From Paenibacillus baekrokdamisoli (GTDB taxonomy: Bacteria; Bacillota; Bacilli; Paenibacillales; Paenibacillaceae), in assembly GCF_003945345.1 (NCBI RefSeq), contig NZ_AP019308.1, forward strand, positions 6,746,001-6,810,000: 64,000 bases of DNA. The letters are read 5' to 3'. The notes beneath the pieces are model-generated. The model made no database searches. It was not told the origin of the DNA and was given only the letters and a program-made list of their open reading frames with translations. The translations under genes and the position numbers were made by a program. This document shows, piece after piece, positions 33,700-42,705 of the stretch (positions are counted from its first letter, which is position 1; every line of letters begins with the position of its first letter).

Positions 33700-34470
33700 A
33701 TGATGACCCCGCTTTTTGATCTAACTGGCCGCACCGTGGTTGTGATTGGCGCAGGCAGCACACTCGGCAGCGTCATGGCTGATGCCCTTCACGCACATGG
33801 TGCTCAAGTTGCGCTTGTTGCTCGGAATATAGAGAAAGCGGAGCCTCTTGTGAAGCATCTGTTAATGGAGGAGCGTGTGAAGCTGTTTCAAGCCGATACC
33901 ACGGTAAAAGCAGACCTCGAGCAGGTGCTGGAAGAGATTCTGGCTTGGTCGGGACGAGCTGATATCATGCTTCATGCCGCTGGCACGAATAGCGCGACGC
34001 CTTTCTTTGATATTACCGAAGAAGAATGGGACTACATTATGGATGTCAATGCGAAGAGTGTCATGCTTGCCTGTCAAGTATTCGGGCGCTCTATGATCGA
34101 TGCTGGTAATGGCGGCAGTATCATTACGATCAGTTCCGTTTCCTCAGGGCCTCCGCTTTCTCGTGTATTCACCTATTCCGCTTCCAAGCATGCAGTCAAC
34201 AGCATGACGCAGTTTCTTGCACGTGAATTTGCTCCGCACGGGGTCAGAGTGAATGCGATTATCCCTGGATTTTTCCCGGCAGAGCAGAACAAGGCTATTC
34301 TCTCGCAGGAGCGGGTAACGAGTATTATGAGCCATACGCCGATGAGCCGCTTCGGCAATCCGAAGGAGCTGCAGGGTGCGGTCGTATGGCTGGCTTCAGA
34401 GGCGGCTTCGAGCTTCGTAACCGGCTCACTTATTCGTGTGGATGGCGGTTTCGGGGCGATGTCGATTTAA
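33700..34470 (+). CDS. SDR-family fructuronate reductase-like protein (YjmF/UxuB type)
   Basis: 256 residues. Rossmann motif VVVIGAGSTLGSVMADAL, NAG-equivalent LHAAGTNS, catalytic Ser (ISSVSSG) and YSASK, C-terminal VTGSLIRVDGGFG. In Bacillus the SDR YjmF reduces fructuronate to mannonate next to UxuA; the same pairing here supports that role. ATG with AAAGGAGG upstream. Ends 10 bp from the convergent cysK. Confidence 0.85.
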   Translation: MMTPLFDLTGRTVVVIGAGSTLGSVMADALHAHGAQVALVARNIEKAEPLVKHLLMEERVKLFQADTTVKADLEQVLEEILAWSGRADIMLHAAGTNSATPFFDITEEEWDYIMDVNAKSVMLACQVFGRSMIDAGNGGSIITISSVSSGPPLSRVFTYSASKHAVNSMTQFLAREFAPHGVRVNAIIPGFFPAEQNKAILSQERVTSIMSHTPMSRFGNPKELQGAVVWLASEAASSFVTGSLIRVDGGFGAMSI

Positions 34471-34479
34471 TAATGCTGC

Positions 34480-35415
34480 TTACTTATCCTCGAAGAGTGA
34501 AGTCGATAAATATCGCTCACCCGTATCAGGCAATAAGACGACGATATTTTTGTTTTTGTTTTCAGGGCGTTTCGCAATTTGAGTTGCTGCGAAGACCGCA
34601 GCGCCCGAAGAGATTCCAACTAGTAACCCTTCACTCCGAGCCAAGGCTCGTGCCGTTTCGATGGCTTCTTCATTCTTAACCGTGAAGATTTCATCGACGA
34701 CGGAGGGGTGATAATTGTCGGGTACGAACCCAGCGCCGATCCCCTGAATCTTATGAATACCTCGTTTTCCTCCAGATAGGACAGGAGAATCATAGGGTTC
34801 AACGGCAACTATTCGAACAGATGGCTTTTTCTCTTTTAATGCTGAGCCTACTCCAGAGATGGTTCCTCCTGATCCAACGCCTCCAACGAAGATATCGACG
34901 CCTCCGTCTGTGTCCCGCCATATTTCTTCAGCCGTAGTTCTGCGATGAACGATCGGATTCGCAGGGTTTGTGAATTGCTGCGGCATATAAGCGTTTGGGG
35001 TACTGGCAGTCAGTTCCTCTGCTTTCTTAATGGCGCCATTCATTCCTTCCGCAGCAGGCGTAAGAATAAGCTCCGCCCCGTATGCGGTTAGAAGCTGTCT
35101 ACGCTCCAAACTAAAGCTCTCCGGTAGGGTAATGATTAGCTTATACCCAAGGGCTGCAGCAGCAAAAGCAAGTCCAACCCCCGTGTTGCCGCTAGTGGGC
35201 TCTATAATAATGGAATCCTTGTGGAGGAGACCCTGCTCTTCCGCGGCCCTGATCATTGCAAACCCAATTCGATCCTTCACACTTCCAGCCGGATTAAAGG
35301 ATTCCAGCTTAGCAATTAAGGGAGCCTCCAAACCATGGTTTCGATTATAATTCGTAAGTTCAAGCAAAGGGGTATTCCCGATTAATTCTGTTAGATTCTT
35401 AGCAATCTTCGACAT
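34480..35415 (-). CDS. cysK: Cysteine synthase (O-acetylserine sulfhydrylase)
   Basis: PLP enzyme making cysteine from O-acetylserine and sulfide. 311 residues: LIGNTPLLEL, the PLP lysine at 47 in NPAGSVKDR, PTSGNTGVGLAF, the phosphate loop GGVGSGGTISG and VGISSGAAV. Full length. Strong AAGGAGAG site 8 nt before ATG. Monocistronic and convergent with the uronate cluster. Confidence 0.96.
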   Translation of the reverse strand: MSKIAKNLTELIGNTPLLELTNYNRNHGLEAPLIAKLESFNPAGSVKDRIGFAMIRAAEEQGLLHKDSIIIEPTSGNTGVGLAFAAAALGYKLIITLPESFSLERRQLLTAYGAELILTPAAEGMNGAIKKAEELTASTPNAYMPQQFTNPANPIVHRRTTAEEIWRDTDGGVDIFVGGVGSGGTISGVGSALKEKKPSVRIVAVEPYDSPVLSGGKRGIHKIQGIGAGFVPDNYHPSVVDEIFTVKNEEAIETARALARSEGLLVGISSGAAVFAATQIAKRPENKNKNIVVLLPDTGERYLSTSLFEDK

Positions 35416-35599
35416 CTAATGTTCTCTCCTTATTCACTTAGTTTTCCAATAAGATAAATCGGTAAATAAATGTTATCATAGTTGGCCTCTGAATGTACAG
35501 ATTTAGACAAGATGGTATTAACAGATTTCCTGTAAAAAAGGGCGAATAAAAGTGTTCATTTTGTGAGCGAATATTGAATACTTCGTGTCTAAAATGTGA

Positions 35600-35625
35600 T
35601 ATAATAGTGACAATAATATTGTCAC
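35600..35625 (+). promoter_or_regulatory. Predicted -10 element and perfect 19-nt palindromic operator
   Basis: TATAAT (35600-35605) is immediately followed by the perfect palindrome GTGACAAT-AAT-ATTGTCAC (35607-35625), ending 15 nt before the ATG of the small membrane protein. A repressor bound here would cover the transcription start. The motif matches none of the Bacillus operators I recall with certainty. Confidence 0.6.
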
Positions 35626-35639
35626 GGGAGTGTTGAGGC

Positions 35640-35945
35640 ATGAAAGAGAACCATGAAGCCAGCTTAAATGGAAAGCGTATTCAAACAGCAGTTGATGAAG
35701 TGCGATGGACATCGATTTTACAGAAAATCGGTTGTGTCTTGGCTGTCATTGGAATGGTTATTACCTTATATTTTTGCAGAGAGTTTAAGGATACGAACCT
35801 TGGATTAATGATTGGCATTGGCTTTATCATTGGCGGTAGTCAGGTTGCCGTTACTGGAACGCTTGTCCGCGTCCTTCAATCATGTTCTTTTGCTAAGCCT
35901 TCGCAAGCGGCCATTGCCGTACCTGCGGATCTAGAACTCATTTAA
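35640..35945 (+). CDS. Small membrane protein of unknown function
   Basis: 101 residues with two hydrophobic segments (about 28-48 and 56-77) and a polar N-terminus. No family recognised. Start ATG with GGGAG upstream. The regulated-looking promoter and its own terminator indicate a monocistronic, controlled gene. Confidence 0.7.
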   Translation: MKENHEASLNGKRIQTAVDEVRWTSILQKIGCVLAVIGMVITLYFCREFKDTNLGLMIGIGFIIGGSQVAVTGTLVRVLQSCSFAKPSQAAIAVPADLELI

Positions 35946-35994
35946 CTTTGAGGGGCTGGACATCCCAGCTTGGCTGTCAATAAACTTTCCTACT

Positions 35995-36049
35995 AACAGC
36001 GTTCCACCAGCTTATGCGAATGATGCATAGCGCGGAGGACGCTGTTTTT
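35995..36049 (+). terminator. Intrinsic terminator after the small membrane protein gene
   Basis: AACAGCGT pairs with ACGCTGTT; inner dyads TCC/GGA and TATGC/GCATA; six Ts follow. Confidence 0.75.
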
Positions 36050-36127
36050 TATTTCCGCTTTTTCCATATAACTGAGGCCTGAATATCCATTCGTGAACAG
36101 TCGTTGAACGAAAAGTGTCTGAAAAGA

Positions 36128-36150
36128 AACAGAACAATGACGGTTCTGTT
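36128..36150 (+). promoter_or_regulatory. Perfect 8+7+8 inverted repeat upstream of qoxA
   Basis: AACAGAAC and GTTCTGTT flank 7 nt, about 90 bp before qoxA. A candidate regulator-binding site or leader hairpin for the oxidase operon. No further conserved element was identified in 36050-36241. Confidence 0.4.
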
Positions 36151-36241
36151 AACGAGCGATCCAATCTGTATATCTTCTGCTATGCTAACGAAAAGAGCGT
36201 AAAGCTGCTTACGAGAGGCACGCAAGGAGATGAGAATCAAC

Positions 36242-37276
36242 ATGAAGAAATCCACCAAACTCCGCGGCTTGATGCTGCTGATCACTGGACTGTGTACGAT
36301 GGTGCTGCTAGCGGGATGCGACAGTAAGTACGTCGTGTTCGATCCGCAGGGACCTGTCGCGCAGACGCAGTACCGACTTATTATTCTGTCTGTTATTCTA
36401 TGTGCCATCGTCGTTATTCCGGTGCTGGGCATTACTGCCTTTATTATATGGCGTTACCGGGATACGCCTGACAATAAGGCACCTTACAAACCACATTGGG
36501 ATGACAGCAAGGTGCTGGAGATTCTCTGGTGGGGGATACCGATTGTCATTATCGGCATTCTAGGTTACTTTACGGCACGTGATACTTATGCACTGGCGAG
36601 GCCGCCGGTGACGGATAGCAAACCGATTGAGATTCAAGTCACTTCATTAGATTGGAAGTGGTTATTTCAATATCCGGATCAGAATATCGCTACCGTGAAC
36701 TATGTCCACATTCCGGCTGGCGTTCAAGTGCATTTCGAGCTTACAAGTGATGCGCCGATGAACTCATTCTGGGTTCCGCAGCTTGGCGGTCAAGAATACA
36801 CGATGCCTGGCATGGCCATGTCTCTTTGGCTGCAGGCAGATAAGCCAGGCAAATATTACGGAACTGGCGCCAACTTTTCAGGGAAAGAATTCGCACATAT
36901 GCGCTTTAATGTCATCTCCGAGCCGCAGGCGGATTTCAACAAGTGGGTGGATACAGTGAAGAAGTCCGCTAATCAACTGACGGAAGCTGGATATAAGAAA
37001 TTAGCACTGCCTTCCAAATCTGAAGAGCAAACCTTCTCTTCCTACCCAGCTGGCTTGTTTGACTCCGTGGTGAACAAGAATGGAGGCGGACATCACATGC
37101 AGATGGACGACAACAAGCAGGATTCTAAGGATCAAAAGCCAGTGGACAATTCAGGCACCACGAACAAGGACAGCAATTCTCACAACATGAACAATATGAA
37201 TATGAACATGAACGACATGTCCCATGATATGTCTAATATGGAACCTGATCAAACCACTACTAACCAGAAGCAATAA
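36242..37276 (+). CDS. qoxA: Quinol oxidase subunit II (aa3/bo-type), lipoprotein
   Basis: 344 residues: a lipoprotein signal ending in LLAGC (about 24-28), two membrane segments (about 42-64 and 88-108), then the cupredoxin-like domain (SLDWKWLFQYPDQNIATVNY, FWVPQLGGQEYTMPGM). The CuA cysteines and histidine of cytochrome c oxidases are absent (the region reads ANFSGKEFAHMRF), so electrons come from quinol. The last 70 residues form an unusual Asn/Met/His/Asp-rich tail. ATG 36242 is preferred over 36230, which abuts the AAGGAG site. Confidence 0.93.
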   Translation: MKKSTKLRGLMLLITGLCTMVLLAGCDSKYVVFDPQGPVAQTQYRLIILSVILCAIVVIPVLGITAFIIWRYRDTPDNKAPYKPHWDDSKVLEILWWGIPIVIIGILGYFTARDTYALARPPVTDSKPIEIQVTSLDWKWLFQYPDQNIATVNYVHIPAGVQVHFELTSDAPMNSFWVPQLGGQEYTMPGMAMSLWLQADKPGKYYGTGANFSGKEFAHMRFNVISEPQADFNKWVDTVKKSANQLTEAGYKKLALPSKSEEQTFSSYPAGLFDSVVNKNGGGHHMQMDDNKQDSKDQKPVDNSGTTNKDSNSHNMNNMNMNMNDMSHDMSNMEPDQTTTNQKQ

Positions 37277-37292
37277 GGGAGGGCAATAGACC

Positions 37293-39266
37293 ATGCTAGA
37301 ACGTATTAAAGATTTTGCCTCCCATTTCTTTGTGACCGGCGATCCGCTCATATATGGAGCGGACGTCTCTATTGGCCTAACCACGCTGGCCATTTTGTTC
37401 GTCCTTTTCTACTTTAAGAAGTGGGGCTGGCTCTGGCGTGAATGGCTGACAACCGTCGACCACAAAAAAATCGGGATGATGTACCTGATCGCTTCCCTGC
37501 TGATGCTCTTCCGGGGCGGCGTCGATGCGCTTCTTATGCGTACGCAGCTAGCACTGCCGAATATGAAGTTACTGGAAGCAGACCATTATAATGCGATATT
37601 CACCACACACGGTACGATCATGATTCTATTCATGGCGATGCCGATGATGTTCGGATTGTTTAATATGGTTGTACCGCTCCAGATCGGAGCGCGTGATGTC
37701 GCATATCCGTATTTGAACGCAGTCAGCTTCTGGATGTTCCTGTTCGGGGCGATGTTGTTCAACCTATCATTCGTCATCGGCGGCTCGCCGGATGCAGGCT
37801 GGCTGAGCTATCCGCCGCTGTCGGAGATGTCTCATAGTCCGGGCGTCGGGGAGAATTTCTATTTATGGGGTATTCAGATCTCAGGAATAGGTTCCTTGGC
37901 AACGGGGATTAACTTTATCGTAACGATTCTGAAGATGCGCGCACCAGGCATGAAAATGATGAAGCTGCCTTTATTCACCTGGTCTGTCTTCTCAAGCAGC
38001 GTCATTATTATATTCGCATTCCCTATTCTTACGGTAACACTAGCTCTGCTGTTTATCGATCGGTTCATGGGTGCCCATTTCTTCACGATGGATGGCGGGG
38101 GTAACCCGATGATGTACGTCAATCTCATCTGGATGTGGGGTCATCCTGAGGTCTATATTGTAGTTCTCCCGGCATTCGGAATATTCTCGGAGATTGTTAG
38201 TACCTTCTCTCGTAAAAGGATTTTTGGCTACAAATCGATGGTATTCTCCTTAATGAGCATCAGTGTACTCTCATTCTTCACCTGGGTTCATCACTTCTTC
38301 ACGATGGGCTCAGGAGCGGATGTCAACGTCGCCTTCGCGATAGCGACAATGGCCATCGGAATACCAACAGGAGCCAAAATCTTTAACTGGCTCTTCACGA
38401 TGTTCCGGGGCCGAATACGGATGGAACAACCTATGATGTGGACGCTCGCCTTTATACCCTGCTTCGTCGTTGGTGGAGCAACGGGTGTCATGCTCGCAGT
38501 CGCACCAGCGGATTACCAATATCATAATAGCTACTTCCTGATTGCTCATTTCCACCAAGTGTTGATCGGCGGCGTGGTGTTCGGTTACTTAGCGGGTATT
38601 TATTATTGGTGGCCGAAGCTGTTCGGCTTCAAATTGAATGATCGACTAGGCAAATATGCATTCTGGCTTTGGAATATCGGTTTCTATGTCTGCTTTATGC
38701 CGCAGTATGCGCTTGGCTTCATGGGTATGACTCGCCGCGTGTATACGTACGGCTGGGATATGGGCTGGGGCCCGCTTAATCTAGTTTCGACAATCGGTGC
38801 TTTCTTAATGGGGATTGGGTTCGTCTTCCAAGTTTGGCAAATTGCTTACAGTGCCAAATATGGCGAGCGTGATACGACAGGGGATCCGTGGAATGGTCGT
38901 ACGCTGGAATGGTCAATCCCATCACCGCCACCTGTCTACAACTTCGCAGTAGTACCAGAAGTGGATGAGAGAGATCCGTTCTGGGAAGATAAGGAACGGC
39001 GTGATTTTGCACCGGCTCCATTAGTCCAGGCTTCTAAGCTTGAAGCTATTCATATGCCTCGTAATTCAGGGGTACCGTTCATTTTCTCCGCGTTCTGGTT
39101 TGTTGCCGGATTCGGATTTGTATTCGACTGGGTTTGGATGGCTTTCGCTGGCCTTGCTGGGGTTGCTGTCACCCTGTTCGTACGTTCCTTCCAATACGAT
39201 GTGGACTATTACATTCCTGCCGATGAAGTTCGGCAGATTGAAACGGCTTCGGGGAGGGCGGTATAA
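37293..39266 (+). CDS. qoxB: Quinol oxidase subunit I (haem-copper oxidase)
   Basis: 657 residues, about 14-15 membrane segments. Haem/CuB ligand regions are present: TTHGTIMILFMAMP, WMWGHPEVYIVVLPAFG (His-Tyr crosslink motif), WVHHFFTMGSGAD and LIAHFHQVLIGG. Proton-pumping, oxygen-reducing core of the quinol oxidase. Typical size of QoxB/CyoB-type subunits. GGGAGGG ribosome-binding site; stop overlaps the next start by 1 nt. Confidence 0.97.
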   Translation: MLERIKDFASHFFVTGDPLIYGADVSIGLTTLAILFVLFYFKKWGWLWREWLTTVDHKKIGMMYLIASLLMLFRGGVDALLMRTQLALPNMKLLEADHYNAIFTTHGTIMILFMAMPMMFGLFNMVVPLQIGARDVAYPYLNAVSFWMFLFGAMLFNLSFVIGGSPDAGWLSYPPLSEMSHSPGVGENFYLWGIQISGIGSLATGINFIVTILKMRAPGMKMMKLPLFTWSVFSSSVIIIFAFPILTVTLALLFIDRFMGAHFFTMDGGGNPMMYVNLIWMWGHPEVYIVVLPAFGIFSEIVSTFSRKRIFGYKSMVFSLMSISVLSFFTWVHHFFTMGSGADVNVAFAIATMAIGIPTGAKIFNWLFTMFRGRIRMEQPMMWTLAFIPCFVVGGATGVMLAVAPADYQYHNSYFLIAHFHQVLIGGVVFGYLAGIYYWWPKLFGFKLNDRLGKYAFWLWNIGFYVCFMPQYALGFMGMTRRVYTYGWDMGWGPLNLVSTIGAFLMGIGFVFQVWQIAYSAKYGERDTTGDPWNGRTLEWSIPSPPPVYNFAVVPEVDERDPFWEDKERRDFAPAPLVQASKLEAIHMPRNSGVPFIFSAFWFVAGFGFVFDWVWMAFAGLAGVAVTLFVRSFQYDVDYYIPADEVRQIETASGRAV

Positions 39267-39886
39267 TGCAGCACGCTGTAAATACGACTAAGCAGGATCA
39301 CAATGACGCACATGGTCATGATCATCATGACCAAGAGTCGATGAAAATATTAGGCTTCTGGATTTTTCTTGTAACGGACTGTTTGCTGTTCGGCACGCTA
39401 TTCGCTACCTATGTCGTCTTGCGATACCATACCGATGGCGGTCCAACGGCCAAAGAACTCTTTGAAATGCCGGGAGTCATTGCCGAGACTTTCATCCTGT
39501 TAACGAGCAGTTTTACAAGTGGTCTAGCGGTATTGGCTATGAACAAAGGCAAGGTGAAGCAGCTTATTGGCTGGCTCATCGTGACTGCCTTGCTCGGCGC
39601 ATCCTTCGTTGGTCTTGAGATCAATGAGTTCGTTAAAATGGTTCACGAAGGTGCTACGATATCTCGAAGTGCTTTTCTATCGGGATTCTTCACACTTGTG
39701 GGTACGCATGGCTTGCACGTTTCCATAGGTCTCTTCTGGATGATTGGGTTAATGGTGCAGCTATCCAAACACGGCATTACCTCTGTGACTCGTCGCAAAA
39801 TAACGGTTATCAGCTTGTATTGGCATTTTCTCGACGTCGTGTGGATCTTCCTCTTCACCGTCGTCTACTTGATGGGGGTGATGTAG
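39266..39886 (+). CDS. qoxC: Quinol oxidase subunit III
   Basis: 206 residues with five membrane segments. A His-rich N-terminus (DHNDAHGHDHHDQES) precedes the first segment (KILGFWIFLVTDCLLFGTLF). VGTHGLHVSIGLFWM and YWHFLDVVWIFLFTVVY are typical of oxidase subunit III. Starts within the qoxB stop (TAATG). Confidence 0.95.
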   Translation: MQHAVNTTKQDHNDAHGHDHHDQESMKILGFWIFLVTDCLLFGTLFATYVVLRYHTDGGPTAKELFEMPGVIAETFILLTSSFTSGLAVLAMNKGKVKQLIGWLIVTALLGASFVGLEINEFVKMVHEGATISRSAFLSGFFTLVGTHGLHVSIGLFWMIGLMVQLSKHGITSVTRRKITVISLYWHFLDVVWIFLFTVVYLMGVM

Positions 39887-39887
39887 C

Positions 39888-40232
39888 GTGAGTACACCGA
39901 CACAGACACATCACGACCATGGGCATGATGCTTCTCATGAGGAGCATGGATCACTCAAGTCCTATATCATTGGATTTATTTTATCCATTGTCCTTACTAT
40001 CATTCCGCTCCTCATCGTCTTTAAGGCAAATATGGGGAAGACAGCCACAATCATTACGATTATGCTGGCTGCGGTTGTGCAGCTGCTCGTTCAGTTGTTC
40101 TTCTTCATGCATATCCGTGAGGGCGAGAAGCCGCGTTACAATGTGATGACACTTATACTTGGGCTCTTCATCGTCGTTGTCATCGTTGGCGGTTCGATGT
40201 GGATTATGTCCTTTAACTCGATGGTTCAGTAA
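39888..40232 (+). CDS. qoxD: Quinol oxidase subunit IV
   Basis: 114 residues, three membrane segments (SYIIGFILSIVLTIIPLLIV, MLAAVVQLLVQLFFFMHI and LGLFIVVVIVGGSMWIM). As in subunit III, the N-terminus is His-rich (THHDHGHDASHEEHG). GTG start one nt after the qoxC stop. A terminator follows. Confidence 0.94.
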   Translation: MSTPTQTHHDHGHDASHEEHGSLKSYIIGFILSIVLTIIPLLIVFKANMGKTATIITIMLAAVVQLLVQLFFFMHIREGEKPRYNVMTLILGLFIVVVIVGGSMWIMSFNSMVQ

Positions 40233-40247
40233 AATAAATGCGTTCTT

Positions 40248-40281
40248 GGCATTCCTCGATTTTATGAGGGATGCCTTTTTT
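40248..40281 (+). terminator. Terminator of the qox operon
   Basis: GGCATTCCTC pairs with GAGGGATGCC, loop GATTTTAT, then six Ts. Confidence 0.9.
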
Positions 40282-40360
40282 GCATTTTCACTTTGTTTTG
40301 TGTGGAAATCCTTTTATTGAAGCTTCTACTTTTAAAAAAACAGAAAGATCAAACCCTTGG

Positions 40361-41041
40361 TTAATCGAACTGAAACAGTTTAGTGAAAAATTTCATCGCA
40401 TCAGGACTACAACTGCTTTTTAATCGAGAGTGTAATTCTTTTTTGGCAATCTTCAAGTCAATGTTGATTTCGTGCAATCCAACGCTCTCCATCCAATGAT
40501 CCGCTGTCTGGAATGAAGTACTTTGCCATGCGCTTTTCTCATCTACCAAAACTCTGTTTTCTTTGACACCGGAAATGACGATATCCAGCATGCATTGTAA
40601 TTCCAATAAGCCTTGTCCAAAGGTTTTTTTCATTTCTTTGGCATTCATGCCCGTTTTCAATCTTAACGACCTAGTTTCAATCCCTTCTTCTTCTCTGATT
40701 TGCTGGAAAAGCTCTAGAGAAGCTTTTGAAACAAGCCCGTGCTTATAACGATCTTCAACGGGTTGTGGGTTTCCTAAAATGGCTTTGACCCATGGAAACA
40801 GTTCACGTGAAATGAGAACCGATTTTTTTTTTAGGAATTTGCCATAGGCAGCCGTGCCGTCGCTCGGAAACCGTGCCCGCCACAGCCAAGGATCTAAATC
40901 AGTGCCAGTTAACCACGACTCACCGTGAGTGATTTGATAGAGTGACGGGTGATCTGGGATTAAGGGGGCTAAAGGTAGAATACCGACTTCATGAATAAGT
41001 CGCACGGCCTCTTCATACGTATGTACTTTTAGTTCTTTCAT
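40361..41041 (-). CDS. Uncharacterised protein, possibly AlkZ-related
   Basis: 226 residues, soluble, no membrane segment. Distinctive stretches: YEEAVRLIHEVGILPLAPLIPD, LTGTDLDPWLWRARFPSDG, KKKSVLISRELFPW. I recall similar Firmicutes proteins labelled AlkZ-related (winged-helix DNA glycosylase relatives), but this is not certain. ATG start at 41041 with AGGTGAAC upstream. Monocistronic, facing the qox terminator. Confidence 0.6.
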   Translation of the reverse strand: MKELKVHTYEEAVRLIHEVGILPLAPLIPDHPSLYQITHGESWLTGTDLDPWLWRARFPSDGTAAYGKFLKKKSVLISRELFPWVKAILGNPQPVEDRYKHGLVSKASLELFQQIREEEGIETRSLRLKTGMNAKEMKKTFGQGLLELQCMLDIVISGVKENRVLVDEKSAWQSTSFQTADHWMESVGLHEINIDLKIAKKELHSRLKSSCSPDAMKFFTKLFQFD

Positions 41042-41176
41042 AACAGTTCACCTCGATCAGTCGAATTAATATTGGAATTACTATGCAATTAAGAGTGCGG
41101 AATTTCCTGATTTTATCATACCACATCGATTTCTTTTTTTTTCCTAAGTCCATAGAAATATGCAGCAGCAGTAAAA

Positions 41177-41706
41177 TAGAGGATTTTTTCCCGGTGGGGG
41201 GAATATTCCAATGATGTGGCTAAGATCATAGCATAGAGGACGCAGAGCAAATTCTTAATGTTATTCGGCTTGATAAGAAGGGGTTTGCAAGTAAACGGTC
41301 TATTGATTATCTTGAAATAAGGCGTAGTCTCGAAATAAAGGCAAGAGAATTATTTATACGGAAGAGCGGTAAACCTATTAGAAGCTATCCCCATTATATG
41401 ACTGTTGGAGAGTGTCCATGGCTTTTGGGTTGGTATCCAAATGGCAGGGAGTTAAAAATATCAATACATGAATTCGAACCGTGCACCATTAGCTTTACTT
41501 ATGGAGATTTATTTCCAACGATGAGGTACCAAGATGGAAAGCCGTATCGAAATCAGGTCTACACGATAGATGAGATCTACAATGTAATTAACGAATTCGG
41601 ATTACCACAAGATTGGAATCCTGAAGGACAAAACGGCCCAGAACGATATATAGAAGTGCAAATTTGGGATGACGAACCCTTAAGGAAATGGACGATGCCG
41701 ATTTAG
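41177..41706 (+). pseudogene. Frameshifted gene of unknown function (possible immunity-type protein)
   Basis: The intact 3' part (ATG 41398 to stop 41706, 102 residues: HYMTVGECPWLLGWYPNGRE and IDEIYNVINEFGLPQDW) continues upstream as coding-like sequence to 41224 in the same frame (SIEDAEQILNVIRLDKKGF) without any start codon. A further coding-like piece lies in another frame (WGEYSNDVAKIIA, ending at TAG about 41234). A frameshift near 41232 explains this. The family is not recognised. The acidic, tryptophan-rich character recalls toxin-immunity proteins, but that is speculation. Confidence 0.55.
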
Positions 41707-41831
41707 TTAATTAACAGACCGGCATTCATTTTTCACTTTCAGGAGGAATATAGTGGATATATTATTAATTTTCTCGAATTGAATGTTATTGAACTATGGA
41801 GCAACAAATCTAAAGGAATGGAGAATAGAAA

Positions 41832-42671
41832 ATGATCGCAGAACAACAAAAGCAATCCATTCTCTCGTTGATAGCTCGTCTTTCTCCTAACACAGAAGTG
41901 TTTGTTAGAGCTGCAATGGAGAAGTCAGGTATAACGATCTTTCTTCACGACGAGAACCCAATAACTAGTGGTGTTTTCTGCCTTGTTCGCTGGGAAGGGA
42001 CTAACTATGCCTACGCGTCTTTTATGCAAGATATGGTGGATGATCAAGTGATTCGACTGATAGAGTCGACCATACGTCCATACATAGAGGATAATGATCC
42101 TTTATGTTTTAACGTTTATGGTGGCAACAAAAGTATCATCGAGTTGGTCAAGAAGTTAGGTTTCACTCCAGATATGGAAGGATATGAATTCGTTTATCAG
42201 GGCCAAGTCCCGCTTGAATTCGTACCTACAAAATTAACGATAAAAGCATTTGAACAGTCCGCATTAGAGGATTTCGTTACTTTGTTTGAACAGAGCTATT
42301 ACCAGTTGAACAAGGATAACGGCTGGTCAGTGGATTGGTATGCAAACAATAAAGGAATTTTCTCTGAAAGGTTGGCGCTCAAATCGCAAACGGATGAATT
42401 GGTTTCGTTCTGGTCCGGCGACCGACTAGTCGGTACTTACATTATAAGCGGTAAATACATACAAGATTTGGTTGTTCATCCCGAGTATCAAGGATTAGGT
42501 TACGGCAAGACATTGCTCTTACATGCTCTAAACTTGTTGATAGAACAAAAAGGCCATCAATCGGTCTACCTGCGTGTAGCTAAATCTAATGCAGCTGCAA
42601 TCCGTTTCTACCTTAGGAATCATTTTGTTGAGATTGCTTCCTTTGCTGAACACACCTTTCACAAAAATTAA
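41832..42671 (+). CDS. GNAT-family N-acetyltransferase
   Basis: 279 residues. The C-terminal half is a standard GNAT domain (IQDLVVHPEYQGLGYGKTLLLHAL acetyl-CoA motif, then YLRVAKSNAAAIRFYLRNHF). The N-terminal half looks like a degenerate second GNAT fold (FCLVRWEGTNYAYASF, FNVYGGNKSIIELVKKLGF). The acceptor substrate is unknown. ATG with GGAATGGAG upstream. Confidence 0.88.
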   Translation: MIAEQQKQSILSLIARLSPNTEVFVRAAMEKSGITIFLHDENPITSGVFCLVRWEGTNYAYASFMQDMVDDQVIRLIESTIRPYIEDNDPLCFNVYGGNKSIIELVKKLGFTPDMEGYEFVYQGQVPLEFVPTKLTIKAFEQSALEDFVTLFEQSYYQLNKDNGWSVDWYANNKGIFSERLALKSQTDELVSFWSGDRLVGTYIISGKYIQDLVVHPEYQGLGYGKTLLLHALNLLIEQKGHQSVYLRVAKSNAAAIRFYLRNHFVEIASFAEHTFHKN

Positions 42672-42705
42672 AGCATTTTATAGAGAAACATCTCTCGTAC
42701 ATTTG

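Noticed and set aside
36242..37276. Assignment as cytochrome c oxidase subunit II (CtaC)
   Set aside because: The CuA ligands (two Cys, His, Met block) are absent, and the sequence matches quinol-oxidase subunit II.
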